64,000 nt of DNA. Source: CAVVUC01 sp963751395 (GTDB lineage Bacteria > Verrucomicrobiota > Verrucomicrobiia > Chthoniobacterales > Chthoniobacteraceae). The translations under genes were made by a program, and so were the position numbers. This document shows, in pieces, positions 32,234 through 42,063 of the stretch (the first letter of the stretch is position 1; every line of letters starts with the position of its first letter). The stretch is taken from the NCBI GenBank assembly GCA_963751395.1, contig CAVVUC010000002.1:992001-1056000 (forward strand), given 5' to 3'. The notes beneath the pieces are model-generated. The model was not told where the DNA came from, searched no databases, and saw nothing but the letters and a program-made list of their open reading frames with translations.

Positions 32234-35200
32234 TTCAGATTCGGAGCGAGCCATTTCTCGACAAACTCGACCGTCTCGCCTTTCCTCGCGGCGTATTCGA
32301 TGACTTGGTCGTGCTCAATTTTGCCGACTGCAAAATACTTTGACTCGGGATGCGCGAAGTAGAGGCCGCTCACTGCGGCACCGGGATGCATTGCGAAGCT
32401 TTCGGTGAGCGTCACGCTTGCATTTTCCGGGGCTTGCAGCAGATCGAAGAGCGTCCCTTTCTCGGTGTGATCGGGGCAGGCCGGATAACCCGCAGCCGGA
32501 CGGATGCCGCGGTATTTTTCGCGGATCAAATCCTCGTGGCTCGATCCTTCGTCGCCGAAGCCCCACGCGCTGCGGGCCTGCTTGTGCAGGAATTCCGCGA
32601 ACGCTTCGGCGAGCCTGTCGGCGAGCGCCTTGGCCATGATCGCGTTGTAGTCGTCGTGATCGCGTTTGAACTCCTCGGCGAGCGCATCCGCGCCATGAAT
32701 GCCGACGGCGAATCCGCCGATGTAATCGGGAAGGTGCGAGCTTTTCGGCGCGATGAAATCCGCGAGCGAATGGTTGAACTGGTCCGCCGGTTTTTCCATT
32801 TGCTGCCGGAGAAAATGAAATGTCGCGAGCCTCTTCGAGCGCGATTCGTCGGTGTAAAGCTCGACGTCGTCGCCGACCGAATTCGCAGGCCAGAACGCAT
32901 GGACGCCGCGAGCGGTCAGAAGGCTTTCGCTCACGATTCTCTGAAGGAGTTTCTGCGCGTCGTCGAACAACTCGCGCGCCTGCTGTCCGACCGTGGGATC
33001 GTCAAGGATCGCCGGATAACGTCCCCGCAATTCCCAAGTGTGGAAAAACGGCGACCAGTCGATGAACGGAACTAGGTCGTCTAGCGCGATCGCCCGGGGA
33101 GCGCACGCGGCTCGCGTGCTCTTCTCTGCGGCTCGCAGAGAAGAATCGTTGGACGTAGTTTCGCGCTGTGCGTGTACGGTCGCGCACTCCGGTGTTTCCG
33201 GCGGGCCGCCGAAAACAGCACGCGAGCCGCGTGCGCTCCCCGGATTGCTCGCTACGGTCCGTACACCCAGAAACTCCGGCTTCGCGGGTTCATAACCTTT
33301 CCACTCGATCCGCGTCCGCTTCTCTCGCGACGCCGATCAGGATCATCTTCTTTTCGCGCGTTCGTGAGGCGTGCTCGTTGCGCAGCCGCTCGTAGTCAGT
33401 GCGCAGCTTCGTATCGAACTCCGGCTTCAGTTCCTTGTTTAACAAAGAGTTCACCACCCCGACCGCGCGCGATGCATCGAGCACATGCACCACGGATTCA
33501 TCGTAGTGCTGCGCGATTTTGACGGCCGTGTGCGCGCGGCTCGTTGTTGCGCCGCCGATCAAGAGCGGCAGCGAAAAGCCCTGCCGCTTCATCTCCTGCG
33601 CGACGTGGACCATCTCGTCGAGCGACGGCGTGATCAACCCGCTGAGGCCGATGATGTCAGCGTTTTCCGCGCGCGCGGCTTCGAGAATTTTCTCGCACGG
33701 AACCATCACGCCCAGATCGACGACTGCATAGTTGTTACACTGCAAAACGACGCCAACGATGTTCTTGCCGATGTCATGCACGTCGCCCTTTACCGTGGCC
33801 ATGACGATCTTGCCCTGCGGTTTTGAGTCGGCGGTTTTCTCCGCCTCCATGAACGGCATGAGATACGCCACCGCTTTCTTCATCACGCGAGCCGACTTTA
33901 CCACCTGCGGCAGAAACATTTTTCCCGCGCCGAAAAGGTCGCCGACGATGCTCATCCCGGCCATTAGCGGGCCTTCGATGACTTGCAACGGCTTCGCGTA
34001 TTTTTGCCGCGCCTCTTCGGCGTCGGCGTCGATGAATTCGACAATGCCTTTGACAAGTGCGTGCGAGAGCCGCTCCTCGACCGGTGCGTTGCGCCACGCA
34101 TCGTCCTTCACGAGTTCCTTGCCCTTTCCCTTCACTTTGTCGGCAAATTCGACCAGCCGCTCGGTCGCGTCCGGCCGTCGGTTGAGCAGAACGTCCTCGA
34201 CGAGTTCAAGCAGGTCGGGCGGGATTTCTTCGTAAACCGCGAGCATGCCCGCGTTGACGATGCCCATGTCCAGCCCTGCGTGAATAGCGTGATATAAAAA
34301 CGCCGAGTGCATCGCCTCGCGGACGACGTTGTTTCCGCGGAAAGAGAACGAGATGTTGCTCACCCCGCCGCTGACCCGCGCCTGTGGCAGATTGGCTTTG
34401 ATCCAGCGCGTGGCCTCGATGAAATCGACCGCGTAGTTGTTGTGCTCCTCGATGCCGGTGGCGACGGTGAGGATGTTCGGGTCGAAAATGATGTCTTCCG
34501 GAGGGAAGTCCGCGCGCTCCGTGAGAAGTTTGTAGGCGCGTTCGCAGATTTCGATTCTGCGCTGCAGCGAGTCGGCCTGCCCGCGTTCGTCGAACGCCAT
34601 CACGACCGTCGCGGCTCCGTACCGGCGGATCGTGCGCGCATGCTCGATGAACATCTCCTCGCCCTCCTTGAGGCTGATGGAATTGACGACGCACTTGCCC
34701 TGCACGCATTTCAGCCCGGCTTCGATCACGTTCCACTTCGACGAGTCGATCATGATCGGCACGCGCGAGACATCCGGCTCGCTGGCGACGAGATTCAAGA
34801 ACCGAACCATCGTCGCTTCCGAATCGATCATTCCTTCGTCCATGTTCACGTCAATAATGTTTGCGCCACCTTCGACCTGTTGCCGGGCGACGGTCAGCGC
34901 GCCCTCAAAATCGCCAGAGAGGATGAGCTTCGAAAACTTCGGCGACCCGGTGATGTTCGTCCGTTCGCCGACCATGGTGAATCCGACTTCCGGTGTGATG
35001 TTCAGCGGTTCGAGTCCGGAAAGGTGCAGCGGAATCGCGGATTGCGGATCACGCGTTGCGGATTGAAAGCCGCGCGGGGGGCAATCTTTCACTGCCGCAG
35101 CGATCGAGCGGATATGATCGGGCGTTGTGCCGCAACAGCCGCCGATGATGTTCAGCCAGCCTTGCTCAGCCCATTCGCGAAGCTTCGGGGCGAGTGATTC

Positions 35201-36067
35201 CGGCGTCTCCGGGAAACCGGTTGGCGAAAGCGGATCTGGCAACCCGGCGTTCGGATACGCGCTCACGCAACATGTCGCGATGCGCGAGAGTTCCTCGATG
35301 TAAGGGCGCATCTCCTTGGGGCCGAGCGCACAGTTCAGGCCGATGCACAGAGGATTCGCGTGCATCAAGGAAATCCAGAATGCCTCGACGGTCTGGCCGG
35401 TCAGCGTTCGCCCGCTGAGGTCTGTGATGGTGCCGGAAATAAGAACGGGAATTTTGGATTTTCGATTTTCGATTTTGGATTGCTCGAACGCTTCGCTGAT
35501 CGCGAACAACGCAGCCTTGGCATTCAGTGTGTCGAAAATGGTTTCAACCAGCAGCAGATCCACTCCGCCTTCAACCAGCGCGTCAACCTGCTCGCGGTAG
35601 GCGTTTTTCACCTGGTCGAATGTCACCTCGCGCTTCGCAGGGTCATTCACGTCGCGCGAGAGGGTGAGCGTTTTGCTCATCGGCCCGATCGCGCCTGCGA
35701 CGAATTTGTTCTCGAACTTCGATGCTGCCCGCCGTGCCACCTGAACCGCTGCCAGGTTCAGTTCGTGAACGATCGCTTCCAAACCGTAATCGGCCTGCGA
35801 GATCGATTGGGCGTTGAAAGTGTTCGTCTCGATGATATCGGCGCCGGCTTCAAAATACTGTGTATGGATTTCTTCGATCACCTCGGGCTTCGTGAGGCTG
35901 AGCAGGTCGTTGTTGCCCTTGAGATCGCTGCGATGCTGCGCGAATCGCGTTCCGCGATAATCCGCCTCGCCCAGCTTGTAGCGCTGCACCATCGTGCCCA
36001 TCGCGCCGTCGAGGATGACGATGCGCTGACGAAGCAATTTTTCGAGGGGATGAAGTTCGGTTTCCAT
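32227..36067 (-). CDS. metH: Cobalamin-dependent methionine synthase, frame broken once and carrying two in-frame repeat insertions
   Basis: Transfers methyl from 5-methyl-THF to homocysteine. Domains in order: homocysteine-binding (LLRQRIVILDGAMGTMVQRY, GLNCALGPKEMRPYI, GGCCGTTPDHI), pterin-binding (GERTNITGSPKFSKLI, NVNMDEGMIDSEATMVRFL), cap and B12 (ATVKGDVHDIGKNIV with the cobalt-ligand His), and the reactivation domain (PFIDWSPFFHTWELRGRYPA). An extra base near 33300-33308 separates the last domain, in the frame closing at 32227. Removing it gives ~1279 residues. A heptamer array (35451-35481) and a 150-bp palindromic element (33094-33243) are both in frame. Upstream is a perfect inverted repeat at 36108-36135. 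Confidence 0.9.
33094..33243. repeat. 150-bp palindromic element in frame within metH
   Basis: Perfect 27-bp inverted ends (33094-33120 and 33217-33243), plus an inner 10-bp hairpin (33121-33130 with 33134-33143) and a CGGCG/CGCCG hairpin. Exactly 50 codons long with no stop in the metH frame, between the B12 domain and the reactivation domain. Confidence 0.85.
35451..35481 (+). repeat. Heptamer array in metH
   Basis: ATTTTGG, ATTTTCG, ATTTTCG, ATTTTGG, ATT: four heptamers inside metH, read as EQSKIENRKSKIP in the protein, replacing part of a normally variable loop at residues ~196-206. Only one arm is visible, without a clear inverted partner. Confidence 0.75.
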
Positions 36068-36107
36068 GCGAGTCGGGAATTATGCCCGAGAAGTGCGTGG
36101 ATTCAAG

Positions 36108-36135
36108 CGACAAATTATCGCATCATGATTTGTCG
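36108..36135. promoter_or_regulatory. Perfect inverted repeat between metH and the APC permease
   Basis: CGACAAAT (36108-36115) and ATTTGTCG (36128-36135) with a 12-bp spacer, about 40 bp upstream of metH and ~160 bp upstream of the permease. It fits a regulator operator serving two divergent genes. The identity of the regulator is unknown. Confidence 0.45.
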
Positions 36136-36293
36136 ATACGTTCAATTTGAAACTCGGACCGCTGAAATCCCAACGCAGAACGCCGAAGACGCAGTTTCCC
36201 GAGACTTCGAGGTTGGAGTTTCGATGTCAGGAGTTCATTGACGCCGGCGCCAAAGTCCACTAAGAGCGGGCGCTTTGAAAGGGACCTTCTAAC

Positions 36294-38123
36294 TTGGCTA
36301 TCTCAGTCGAACCTCACCGTCCTCGCAACGTCGATTGGCAGCGCGCCGCCGCGCTGCTCTACGGGGACTGGGGCACATCGAAGGCTTACGTCATCGGTCT
36401 CGCCTTTGCCGCGGCAGGCTTCGCCTCGATGCCCATCATATTGGCGGTCTGCGCACTCACCGCGATCGTCGGCTTCAATTACGTCATTGTCTGCCGCAAT
36501 TTTCCCGATGGCGGCGGCGTTTATTCCGCGGCGCGACAGCAGAGTCGGCTGCTCGCGGCGGTCGGCGCACTGCTGCTCATCGCGAACTTTCTCGTGACCG
36601 CCGCGCTCAGCGGCTGGGCGGCGATGAGCTATTTCGGCGTGCCGCCAAATCTCATCGCACCTCTGACCATGGCCGGAATCCTGGTCCTCGGAGTGGTCAA
36701 CTATTTCGGCCCAAAACACAGCGGCAGTCTGGCCATCGCCATGGCCATCCCAACGGCCATCTGCGTGGTCGTAATCGTTGCGGTCAGCGCGCCGCATCTC
36801 AGCACGGCGTATCTGGAGAAACCCGCCGGCGGCTATTCGGAAATGTGGGTGCAGTTCGTAAAAGTCATCCTCGCCCTGAGCGGCGTGGAAGCCATCGCCA
36901 GCATGACCGGCGTGATGAAGATCAATCCCGGCTCGGACCCGGACAAACCGATCGTCACCAAGACCGCGGGCAAGGCGCTCTTTATTGTCGCCCTCGAAGT
37001 GGTCATCGCCACGGTGCTGCTCGGCTGGGCGATGCTCTCGCTGCCGCACGATTTCAAGCCCACCCTGATCGAGCACAAAGAGGACATGCTGCGCTTCCTC
37101 GGCGAGCATTTTGCCACACTCACCGCAGGACCGGCCATCGGCCCCGCCGTCGGTCCGATTTTCGGCTGGATCGTGGGCCTGGTGTTCGGCGTGCTGCTCC
37201 TCAGTGCCGTGAATACCGCGATCATGGCGGTCATTGGCGTGGTCTTTATGATGGCGCTCGACGGCGAATTTCCCCGCCCGCTGACCAAGTTGAACCGCTA
37301 CGGCGTGCCGACGATTCCGCTCATCGTCGCGACCCTCCTGCCCGTGCTCATCCTCATGATCACGCGGGACTTCGATGCGCTGGCCAGCCTTTACGCCATC
37401 GGCGTGGTCGGCGCGATCACCGTCAATCTCAGCGCCTGCTCGGTGAACACGCGCCTGGTCATGCGGTTCTGGGAGCGGGGGTTGATGGGTCTGACCTCGG
37501 TGGTCCTCGCCTCAGTCTGGCTGACCATCGCCTACACCATTGACCACGCGCTTTTCTTTGCCATCGTGGTGCTCGGCATCGGCCTCTCGGTTCGCGCCTA
37601 CTCGCACAAAGTCGTGGGCTTGAAGACGGTTACCGTCTCGGCCGAGGCGGCGGAATTCGTCACCCGCGAAGCCCTTGAAAAGCTCCGCCCGCGCCTCGAA
37701 GAAGGGCAGAAAGTGATGGTCGCCGCCCGCGGGGTTACGCCGGTGCTGCGCTTCGCGCTCGAATACGCGGCGCTGAAAAAGGCCACGCTCTGCGTGCTTT
37801 ACGTCAAGGAGGTCGCCGTCTTTATGGGCGGGAACATTGAGCGCTCCGGGCGCCCCAAGTGGCAGGACGACCCGCAGGCCGCCGCGATCATGGGCCTCTG
37901 TCTCAAAGTTGGCGGGGAATTGGGCGTGGCTGTCCTGCCCGTCTATGCCGTCAGTGCCGAACCCGCCACCACCATTCTCGACTCCGCTGCCACGCTGGGC
38001 GTCGATTATCTGATGCTCGGCGCGACGCACCGTCTCTCGATGGCCCGCCTGCTCAAAGGCAACGTCGTTGAGCAGGTCGCAGCGGGCCTTCCCGAGGACA
38101 TTCAGCTAATCATCCACGGCTGA
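36294..38123 (+). CDS. APC-superfamily amino acid permease with C-terminal UspA-like domain
   Basis: 609 residues from TTG 36294. Residues ~15-420 have about twelve hydrophobic helices (e.g. VIGLAFAAAGFASMPIILAV and IVGLVFGVLLLSAVNTAIMA), with the APC-type first helix and the conserved NYFGPKHSG region. Residues ~440-609 are a soluble universal-stress-type domain (EGQKVMVAARGVTPVLRFAL, then GVDYLMLGATHRLSMARLLK near the end, with the ATP-binding-like G-x2-G-x-T/S pattern). Probably imports an amino acid or other small cation, perhaps with nucleotide-sensing regulation; substrate unknown. Divergent from metH. Confidence 0.85.
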   Translation: MAISVEPHRPRNVDWQRAAALLYGDWGTSKAYVIGLAFAAAGFASMPIILAVCALTAIVGFNYVIVCRNFPDGGGVYSAARQQSRLLAAVGALLLIANFLVTAALSGWAAMSYFGVPPNLIAPLTMAGILVLGVVNYFGPKHSGSLAIAMAIPTAICVVVIVAVSAPHLSTAYLEKPAGGYSEMWVQFVKVILALSGVEAIASMTGVMKINPGSDPDKPIVTKTAGKALFIVALEVVIATVLLGWAMLSLPHDFKPTLIEHKEDMLRFLGEHFATLTAGPAIGPAVGPIFGWIVGLVFGVLLLSAVNTAIMAVIGVVFMMALDGEFPRPLTKLNRYGVPTIPLIVATLLPVLILMITRDFDALASLYAIGVVGAITVNLSACSVNTRLVMRFWERGLMGLTSVVLASVWLTIAYTIDHALFFAIVVLGIGLSVRAYSHKVVGLKTVTVSAEAAEFVTREALEKLRPRLEEGQKVMVAARGVTPVLRFALEYAALKKATLCVLYVKEVAVFMGGNIERSGRPKWQDDPQAAAIMGLCLKVGGELGVAVLPVYAVSAEPATTILDSAATLGVDYLMLGATHRLSMARLLKGNVVEQVAAGLPEDIQLIIHG

Positions 38124-38205
38124 TCGTGCGGTCAAACGAATCCCGCGAAAATGTTCAGCGGTTCCACGCCGTCGTTGCCTCCACCTCAATGGCGCGACGG
38201 TAGCG

Positions 38206-38247
38206 TAAAAAATGCGAGGAGAGGCACTGCGCTGAGTGCCTCTCCTC
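38206..38247 (-). terminator. Rho-independent terminator (minus strand)
   Basis: A perfect 13-bp stem (38216-38228 with 38235-38247, loop GCGCTG) is followed on the minus strand by GCATTTTTT. It lies ~30 bp beyond the small secreted gene stop and ~90 bp beyond the permease stop. Confidence 0.85.
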
Positions 38248-38275
38248 ACTGCAAAATCCGCTCAGGCAATAGAGC

Positions 38276-38488
38276 CTAGCTTGGGCTTGGAGTGCAAGGA
38301 CCTTCTTTAGCTCCAGCTCCGATGTATCGCGGAGCAAGATAATCCGGAACTTGAATGGTCCGGCTCCTGAAACAAAGTGTATGCGGGGCCGTAGATACGG
38401 CCATTGCGAATGGAGCTGCTGCTGCGGCAATCGCGAGGGATAGTATTGCGATTTTGGTAGTTAGGCTGGTGAAAGGTGATTTCTTCAT
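38276..38488 (-). CDS. Small secreted hypothetical protein
   Basis: 70 residues from ATG 38488. A textbook signal peptide (KKSPFTSLTTKIAILSLAIA then APFAMA) and a short mature part with STAPHTLCFRSRTIQVPDYL. Two cysteines could pair. No family recognised. The strong terminator just downstream (38206-38247) supports it as a real transcript. Function unknown. Confidence 0.6.
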   Translation of the reverse strand: MKKSPFTSLTTKIAILSLAIAAAAAPFAMAVSTAPHTLCFRSRTIQVPDYLAPRYIGAGAKEGPCTPSPS

Positions 38489-39194
38489 TTTGTTCAACTT
38501 GGTGGTTAGTGGATTGATGACTACTAAGTGGTGCAAATTAAGCAGGAAAAGTACACGAGACGCAAGTACTTTTTTCAATGTAAGTCATTGATAAGGAGAT
38601 ATTTAGAACAACAAAGGAGCTAAACGTATTATCAACCCCTGGCCCGCCACCTCGCCTTAATTCCCGGGCAAAGTAATTACGCAAATCTGCAAAGCACATG
38701 TTGGTGCTTTTATTGTCGGGATCGGAGTCCACTTATTCGCCGCACCGCTTTGAGACGTTCGTTTCAAGCAAACTCTTTATCCTAGAACTCTGTCTCCCAT
38801 CCTCGTTTTTTGTGTCGTCGCATGCAAAAATTTCGTGTGGAGACACCCGGATATTGCCGGAACCTGTTTTGAATCGCTCGAATGAGTGGATTTTCGAGCT
38901 AACTTTGAGACCAAACGATGAGCTTTTTGATCCGCATTGTTGCAAACGCAGGCGCGATCATGGATTGCGTCAAGAGGGTTGTTTTGTGGCAAGAGGTTTG
39001 TGGGACGGTTTGAAAACAAATATCCACGTTCTTGCTGAGCCTGTAGCAGCGTGTAGTTAAAACTTCCATCCTCAGAGCAGGCACCGGAGCGCATTTTCTG
39101 GTGCGCATTTTCTTGCCAACTCCGTCCAGACCGCGTTGACATTGAATCGTCGCATCTCTATTTTTCGGCACTCAACATTTTTCCCCTAAATCAA
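38489..39194. other. Intergenic stretch, no feature supported
   Basis: About 700 bp between the small secreted gene and the first pilus ATPase. It is less GC-rich than its surroundings. Open frames on both strands (e.g. 38698-39060) lack recognisable domains or ribosome sites. It should hold the promoter of the pilus cluster; no RNA or repeat is seen. Confidence 0.5.
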
Positions 39195-40898
39195 GTGGCA
39201 TCCAACGACGAATACGTAATCGAAATTCTCCAGGAAACGGGTCTTGTCACGAAATCACAACTCGAGCGAGCAACCAACGAAGTCACGGTCGGCAAGAGCA
39301 TTATCGACATTTTGATCAAGCATGGCGTTGTGTCGCAGGAGGACGTGACGCGCGCTCTCGCGGCGCATGCGAGCATGGATTTCGTGGATCTCTCGCAGAT
39401 GACCATCAGCAAAGAGGTGATCGACCTGATCCCTCAAGACGTGGCGAGGCGCTACAAGGTGGTGCCGGTTGCGCAACTCGATTCGAGCTTGATGGTGGCG
39501 ATTGGTGACCCGCTGAATTTCGACACGTTCGACAATCTGAATTTCCTTCTCAAGCGCGACGTCGAGTTCGTCTGCGCGACGCCGGAGTCAATTCATTCCG
39601 CGTTAATCAAGTATTACGGCAGCGCGGACGAGGCTGCCGACGAACTCCAGAAAGCGCTCGGCGAAGAAATCCAATTCAGTGGTGAAGGCGGCACAACGAC
39701 GGAGGAAGGCGGCGAGGAAGTGGGCGACGCGCCGATCATCAAAATGGTGACGATGCTGCTGCTTGAAGCCTACAAGACGCGCGCAAGCGACATCCACCTC
39801 GAGCCTTTGGAGAAGCGTTACCGGGTTCGGTTCCGGATCGATGGCGTGCTCCACGAGATGCAGAATCCGCCGAAGAAATTGCAGTCCGCAATTACGAGCC
39901 GTTTGAAAATCATGACCGGCTCGATGAGCATCGCGGAAAAGCGCCTGCCGCAGGACGGGCGCATTCAAGTTAAGATTGGGAAAAACGCGATCGACCTCCG
40001 CGTTTCAACGCTCCCGACCAATCACGGTGAAAGCATCGTGATGCGTATCTTGGACAAATCCGGGCTCACTCTTGGGCTTCCGGAACTCGGGTTCCTCAGT
40101 GATGATCAGGAAACGATCGAGCAACTTCTCAAATTGCCCGACGGCATCATGCTCGTGACGGGACCCACCGGCTCCGGCAAGACGACGACTCTGTACGGCT
40201 GCTTGAATTACATGAACCGGCCCGACCGGAAGATCATCACCGTTGAGGACCCGGTTGAATACCAGATGAACGGCATCAATCAGGTGCAGGTGAATGCCGA
40301 CATCGGAATGACTTTTCCGGCCGCGTTGCGATCCATGCTGCGCCAGGCGCCGAACATCATCATGATCGGTGAAATTCGCGATGCCGAGACTGCGAACATC
40401 GCCATCAACGCCTCGCTCACCGGTCACCTCGTTTTCAGCACTCTGCACACGAATGACGCGCCGAGCGCTGTCGCGCGACTTGTGGACATCGGTGTCCAGC
40501 CGTTCCTGGTCTCCAGTGCGGTGAGGGCGATTCTCGCCCAGCGGCTTGTGCGGAAATTGTGCGCAAAATGCAAACAACCCGGCGAACTCACCGAGGATGA
40601 AATGCGCGCCCTGCGACTCGATGCATCGCAGTTGAGCGAAGCTGCCATCATGAGACCGGTCGGTTGTGATAGTTGCCGCCACGTCGGTTACAAAGGGCGC
40701 ATGGGTATTTTCGAAATCTTCCTCATCGATGATGAAGTGCGCTTCATGATCAACGAAAAAGCCTCGACAATCACCCTTCGGAAACGCGCCCGGGAACTTG
40801 GCATGCGCACCCTCCGCGAAGATGGCGTGCGCAAAGTTCTTTCCGGCATGACCACAGCGGAAGAAGTCCTCGCCATTACGATGGGAGACGCGGACTAA
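39195..40898 (+). CDS. GspE/PilB-family secretion/pilus assembly ATPase (first copy)
   Basis: 567 residues from GTG 39195. An N-terminal MshEN domain (KSQLERATNEVTVGKSIIDI then HGVVSQEDVTRALAAHASMD) is followed by the motor: Asp box SDIHLEPLEKRYRVRFRIDG, Walker A LVTGPTGSGKTTTLYG, Walker B NIIMIGEIRDAETA, His box GHLVFSTLHTNDAPSA, and a four-Cys zinc finger (LCAKCKQPG and CDSCRHVGYKGR). Hydrolyses ATP to power pilin polymerisation or type II secretion in the cytosol at the PilC platform. First of five genes with pilT, a second gspE, pilC and a prepilin. Confidence 0.94.
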   Translation: MASNDEYVIEILQETGLVTKSQLERATNEVTVGKSIIDILIKHGVVSQEDVTRALAAHASMDFVDLSQMTISKEVIDLIPQDVARRYKVVPVAQLDSSLMVAIGDPLNFDTFDNLNFLLKRDVEFVCATPESIHSALIKYYGSADEAADELQKALGEEIQFSGEGGTTTEEGGEEVGDAPIIKMVTMLLLEAYKTRASDIHLEPLEKRYRVRFRIDGVLHEMQNPPKKLQSAITSRLKIMTGSMSIAEKRLPQDGRIQVKIGKNAIDLRVSTLPTNHGESIVMRILDKSGLTLGLPELGFLSDDQETIEQLLKLPDGIMLVTGPTGSGKTTTLYGCLNYMNRPDRKIITVEDPVEYQMNGINQVQVNADIGMTFPAALRSMLRQAPNIIMIGEIRDAETANIAINASLTGHLVFSTLHTNDAPSAVARLVDIGVQPFLVSSAVRAILAQRLVRKLCAKCKQPGELTEDEMRALRLDASQLSEAAIMRPVGCDSCRHVGYKGRMGIFEIFLIDDEVRFMINEKASTITLRKRARELGMRTLREDGVRKVLSGMTTAEEVLAITMGDAD

Positions 40899-40900
40899 GA

Positions 40901-40966
40901 AAAGTATGAAGTATCGCAGACGCTCCGCGCACCTTCGCATCCTTCATCCTTCAACCTTCATCCTTT
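40901..40966. repeat. Heptamer element between gspE and pilT
   Basis: Left AAAGTATGAAGTAT, a core GCAGACGCTCCGCGC, then CATCCTT, CATCCTT, CAACCTT, CATCCTT (40939-40966), the reverse-complement type of the left units. Sits directly upstream of the pilT start. Confidence 0.65.
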
Positions 40967-40970
40967 CCAA

Positions 40971-42047
40971 ATGATTCCGATGGAAGACCTGCTGCGGCTG
41001 ACGGTGGACGAAGGTGCCTCGGACTTGCATCTTTCGGTCGGCGCTCCGCCCACGCTGAGGTTGCGCGGAGAGTTGACAAAACTGCAGGTCGCGCCGCTTA
41101 CGGCGGACGATGTGAGCGGACTGGTGCGCGCGATTACCAGCGACGTGCATCTGCAGCGCGTCAACGACGAGGGGAGCGTGGATTTCGGTTTTTCATTCCG
41201 CGATCAAAGCCGCTTCCGGGTCAGTGTTTATCGGCAGAAGGGGAACCTCGCCGCCGCTCTTCGGTTGATTCCGCACCGGCTTATGTCGCTTGAGGAAATC
41301 GGTCTGCCGCCCGGCGTCCGGCCGCTGCTTGATCTTCCGCGAGGGTTGGTGCTGGTGACCGGGCCGACCGGCTCCGGAAAAACGACAAGCCTCGCTTCGA
41401 TGCTCAACGTGATCAACGAAACGAAGCGCCATCACATCATCACGATCGAAGACCCGATCGAATACATTCTCGAACACAAACGCGGCATTGTGAACCAGCG
41501 CGAAGTGGGCGTGGACGTGCCGAGCTTCGCGGAGGGTTTGCGCCGCGCTCTGCGCCAGGATCCAGACGTGATTCTTGTCGGCGAGATGCGAGACCTCGAA
41601 ACGATGGAAACCGCGATCAGCGCGGCGGAAACGGGACACCTCGTGTTCTCCACCGTTCACACCACCGGCGCGGCGCGGACCATCGACCGCATCGTGGATG
41701 CGTTCCCTGCGGAAAAGCAGGAGCAGATCCGCGTCCAGCTTGCGTCCAATTTGAAAGCCGTGATCTCTCAGCTTTTGTTGCCGCGCAAGGACGGCAAAGG
41801 TCGCATTGCGGCGTTTGAATTGATGATCAACACGCCATCGATCGCGGCGCTGATTCGTGACAACAAGACCTTCCGGATCGCCACCGATCTTCAGACCGGC
41901 TCGAAATTCGGCATGGTCTGGCTCGAAGCGGCGCTCGTCGATTTATTCCAGCGCGGCATCATCACGATCGAAGAAGTGATGACCAAAGCTCAGGACCCGG
42001 ATGGTGTGAAGCAGTTGCTCGCGGGCCAGTCTCCCGGGCAGAATTAA
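40971..42047 (+). CDS. pilT: Type IV pilus retraction ATPase PilT
   Basis: 358 residues: ASDLHLSVGAPPTLRLRGEL (PAS-like domain), Walker A LVTGPTGSGKTTSLASML, Asp box HIITIEDPIEYILEH, Walker B DVILVGEMRDLETMETA, and His box GHLVFSTVHTTGAARTIDRI. A cytosolic hexameric motor that depolymerises pili for twitching or DNA uptake. Between the two GspE-type ATPases; ends 17 bp upstream of the second. Confidence 0.95.
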   Translation: MIPMEDLLRLTVDEGASDLHLSVGAPPTLRLRGELTKLQVAPLTADDVSGLVRAITSDVHLQRVNDEGSVDFGFSFRDQSRFRVSVYRQKGNLAAALRLIPHRLMSLEEIGLPPGVRPLLDLPRGLVLVTGPTGSGKTTSLASMLNVINETKRHHIITIEDPIEYILEHKRGIVNQREVGVDVPSFAEGLRRALRQDPDVILVGEMRDLETMETAISAAETGHLVFSTVHTTGAARTIDRIVDAFPAEKQEQIRVQLASNLKAVISQLLLPRKDGKGRIAAFELMINTPSIAALIRDNKTFRIATDLQTGSKFGMVWLEAALVDLFQRGIITIEEVMTKAQDPDGVKQLLAGQSPGQN

Positions 42048-42063
42048 AAATGAAAGACAACCC

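Noticed and set aside
38698..39060. 120-codon plus-strand frame in the 38.5-39.2 kb gap
   Set aside because: No ribosome site, no recognisable motif and unusual composition for this genome; not supported as a gene.
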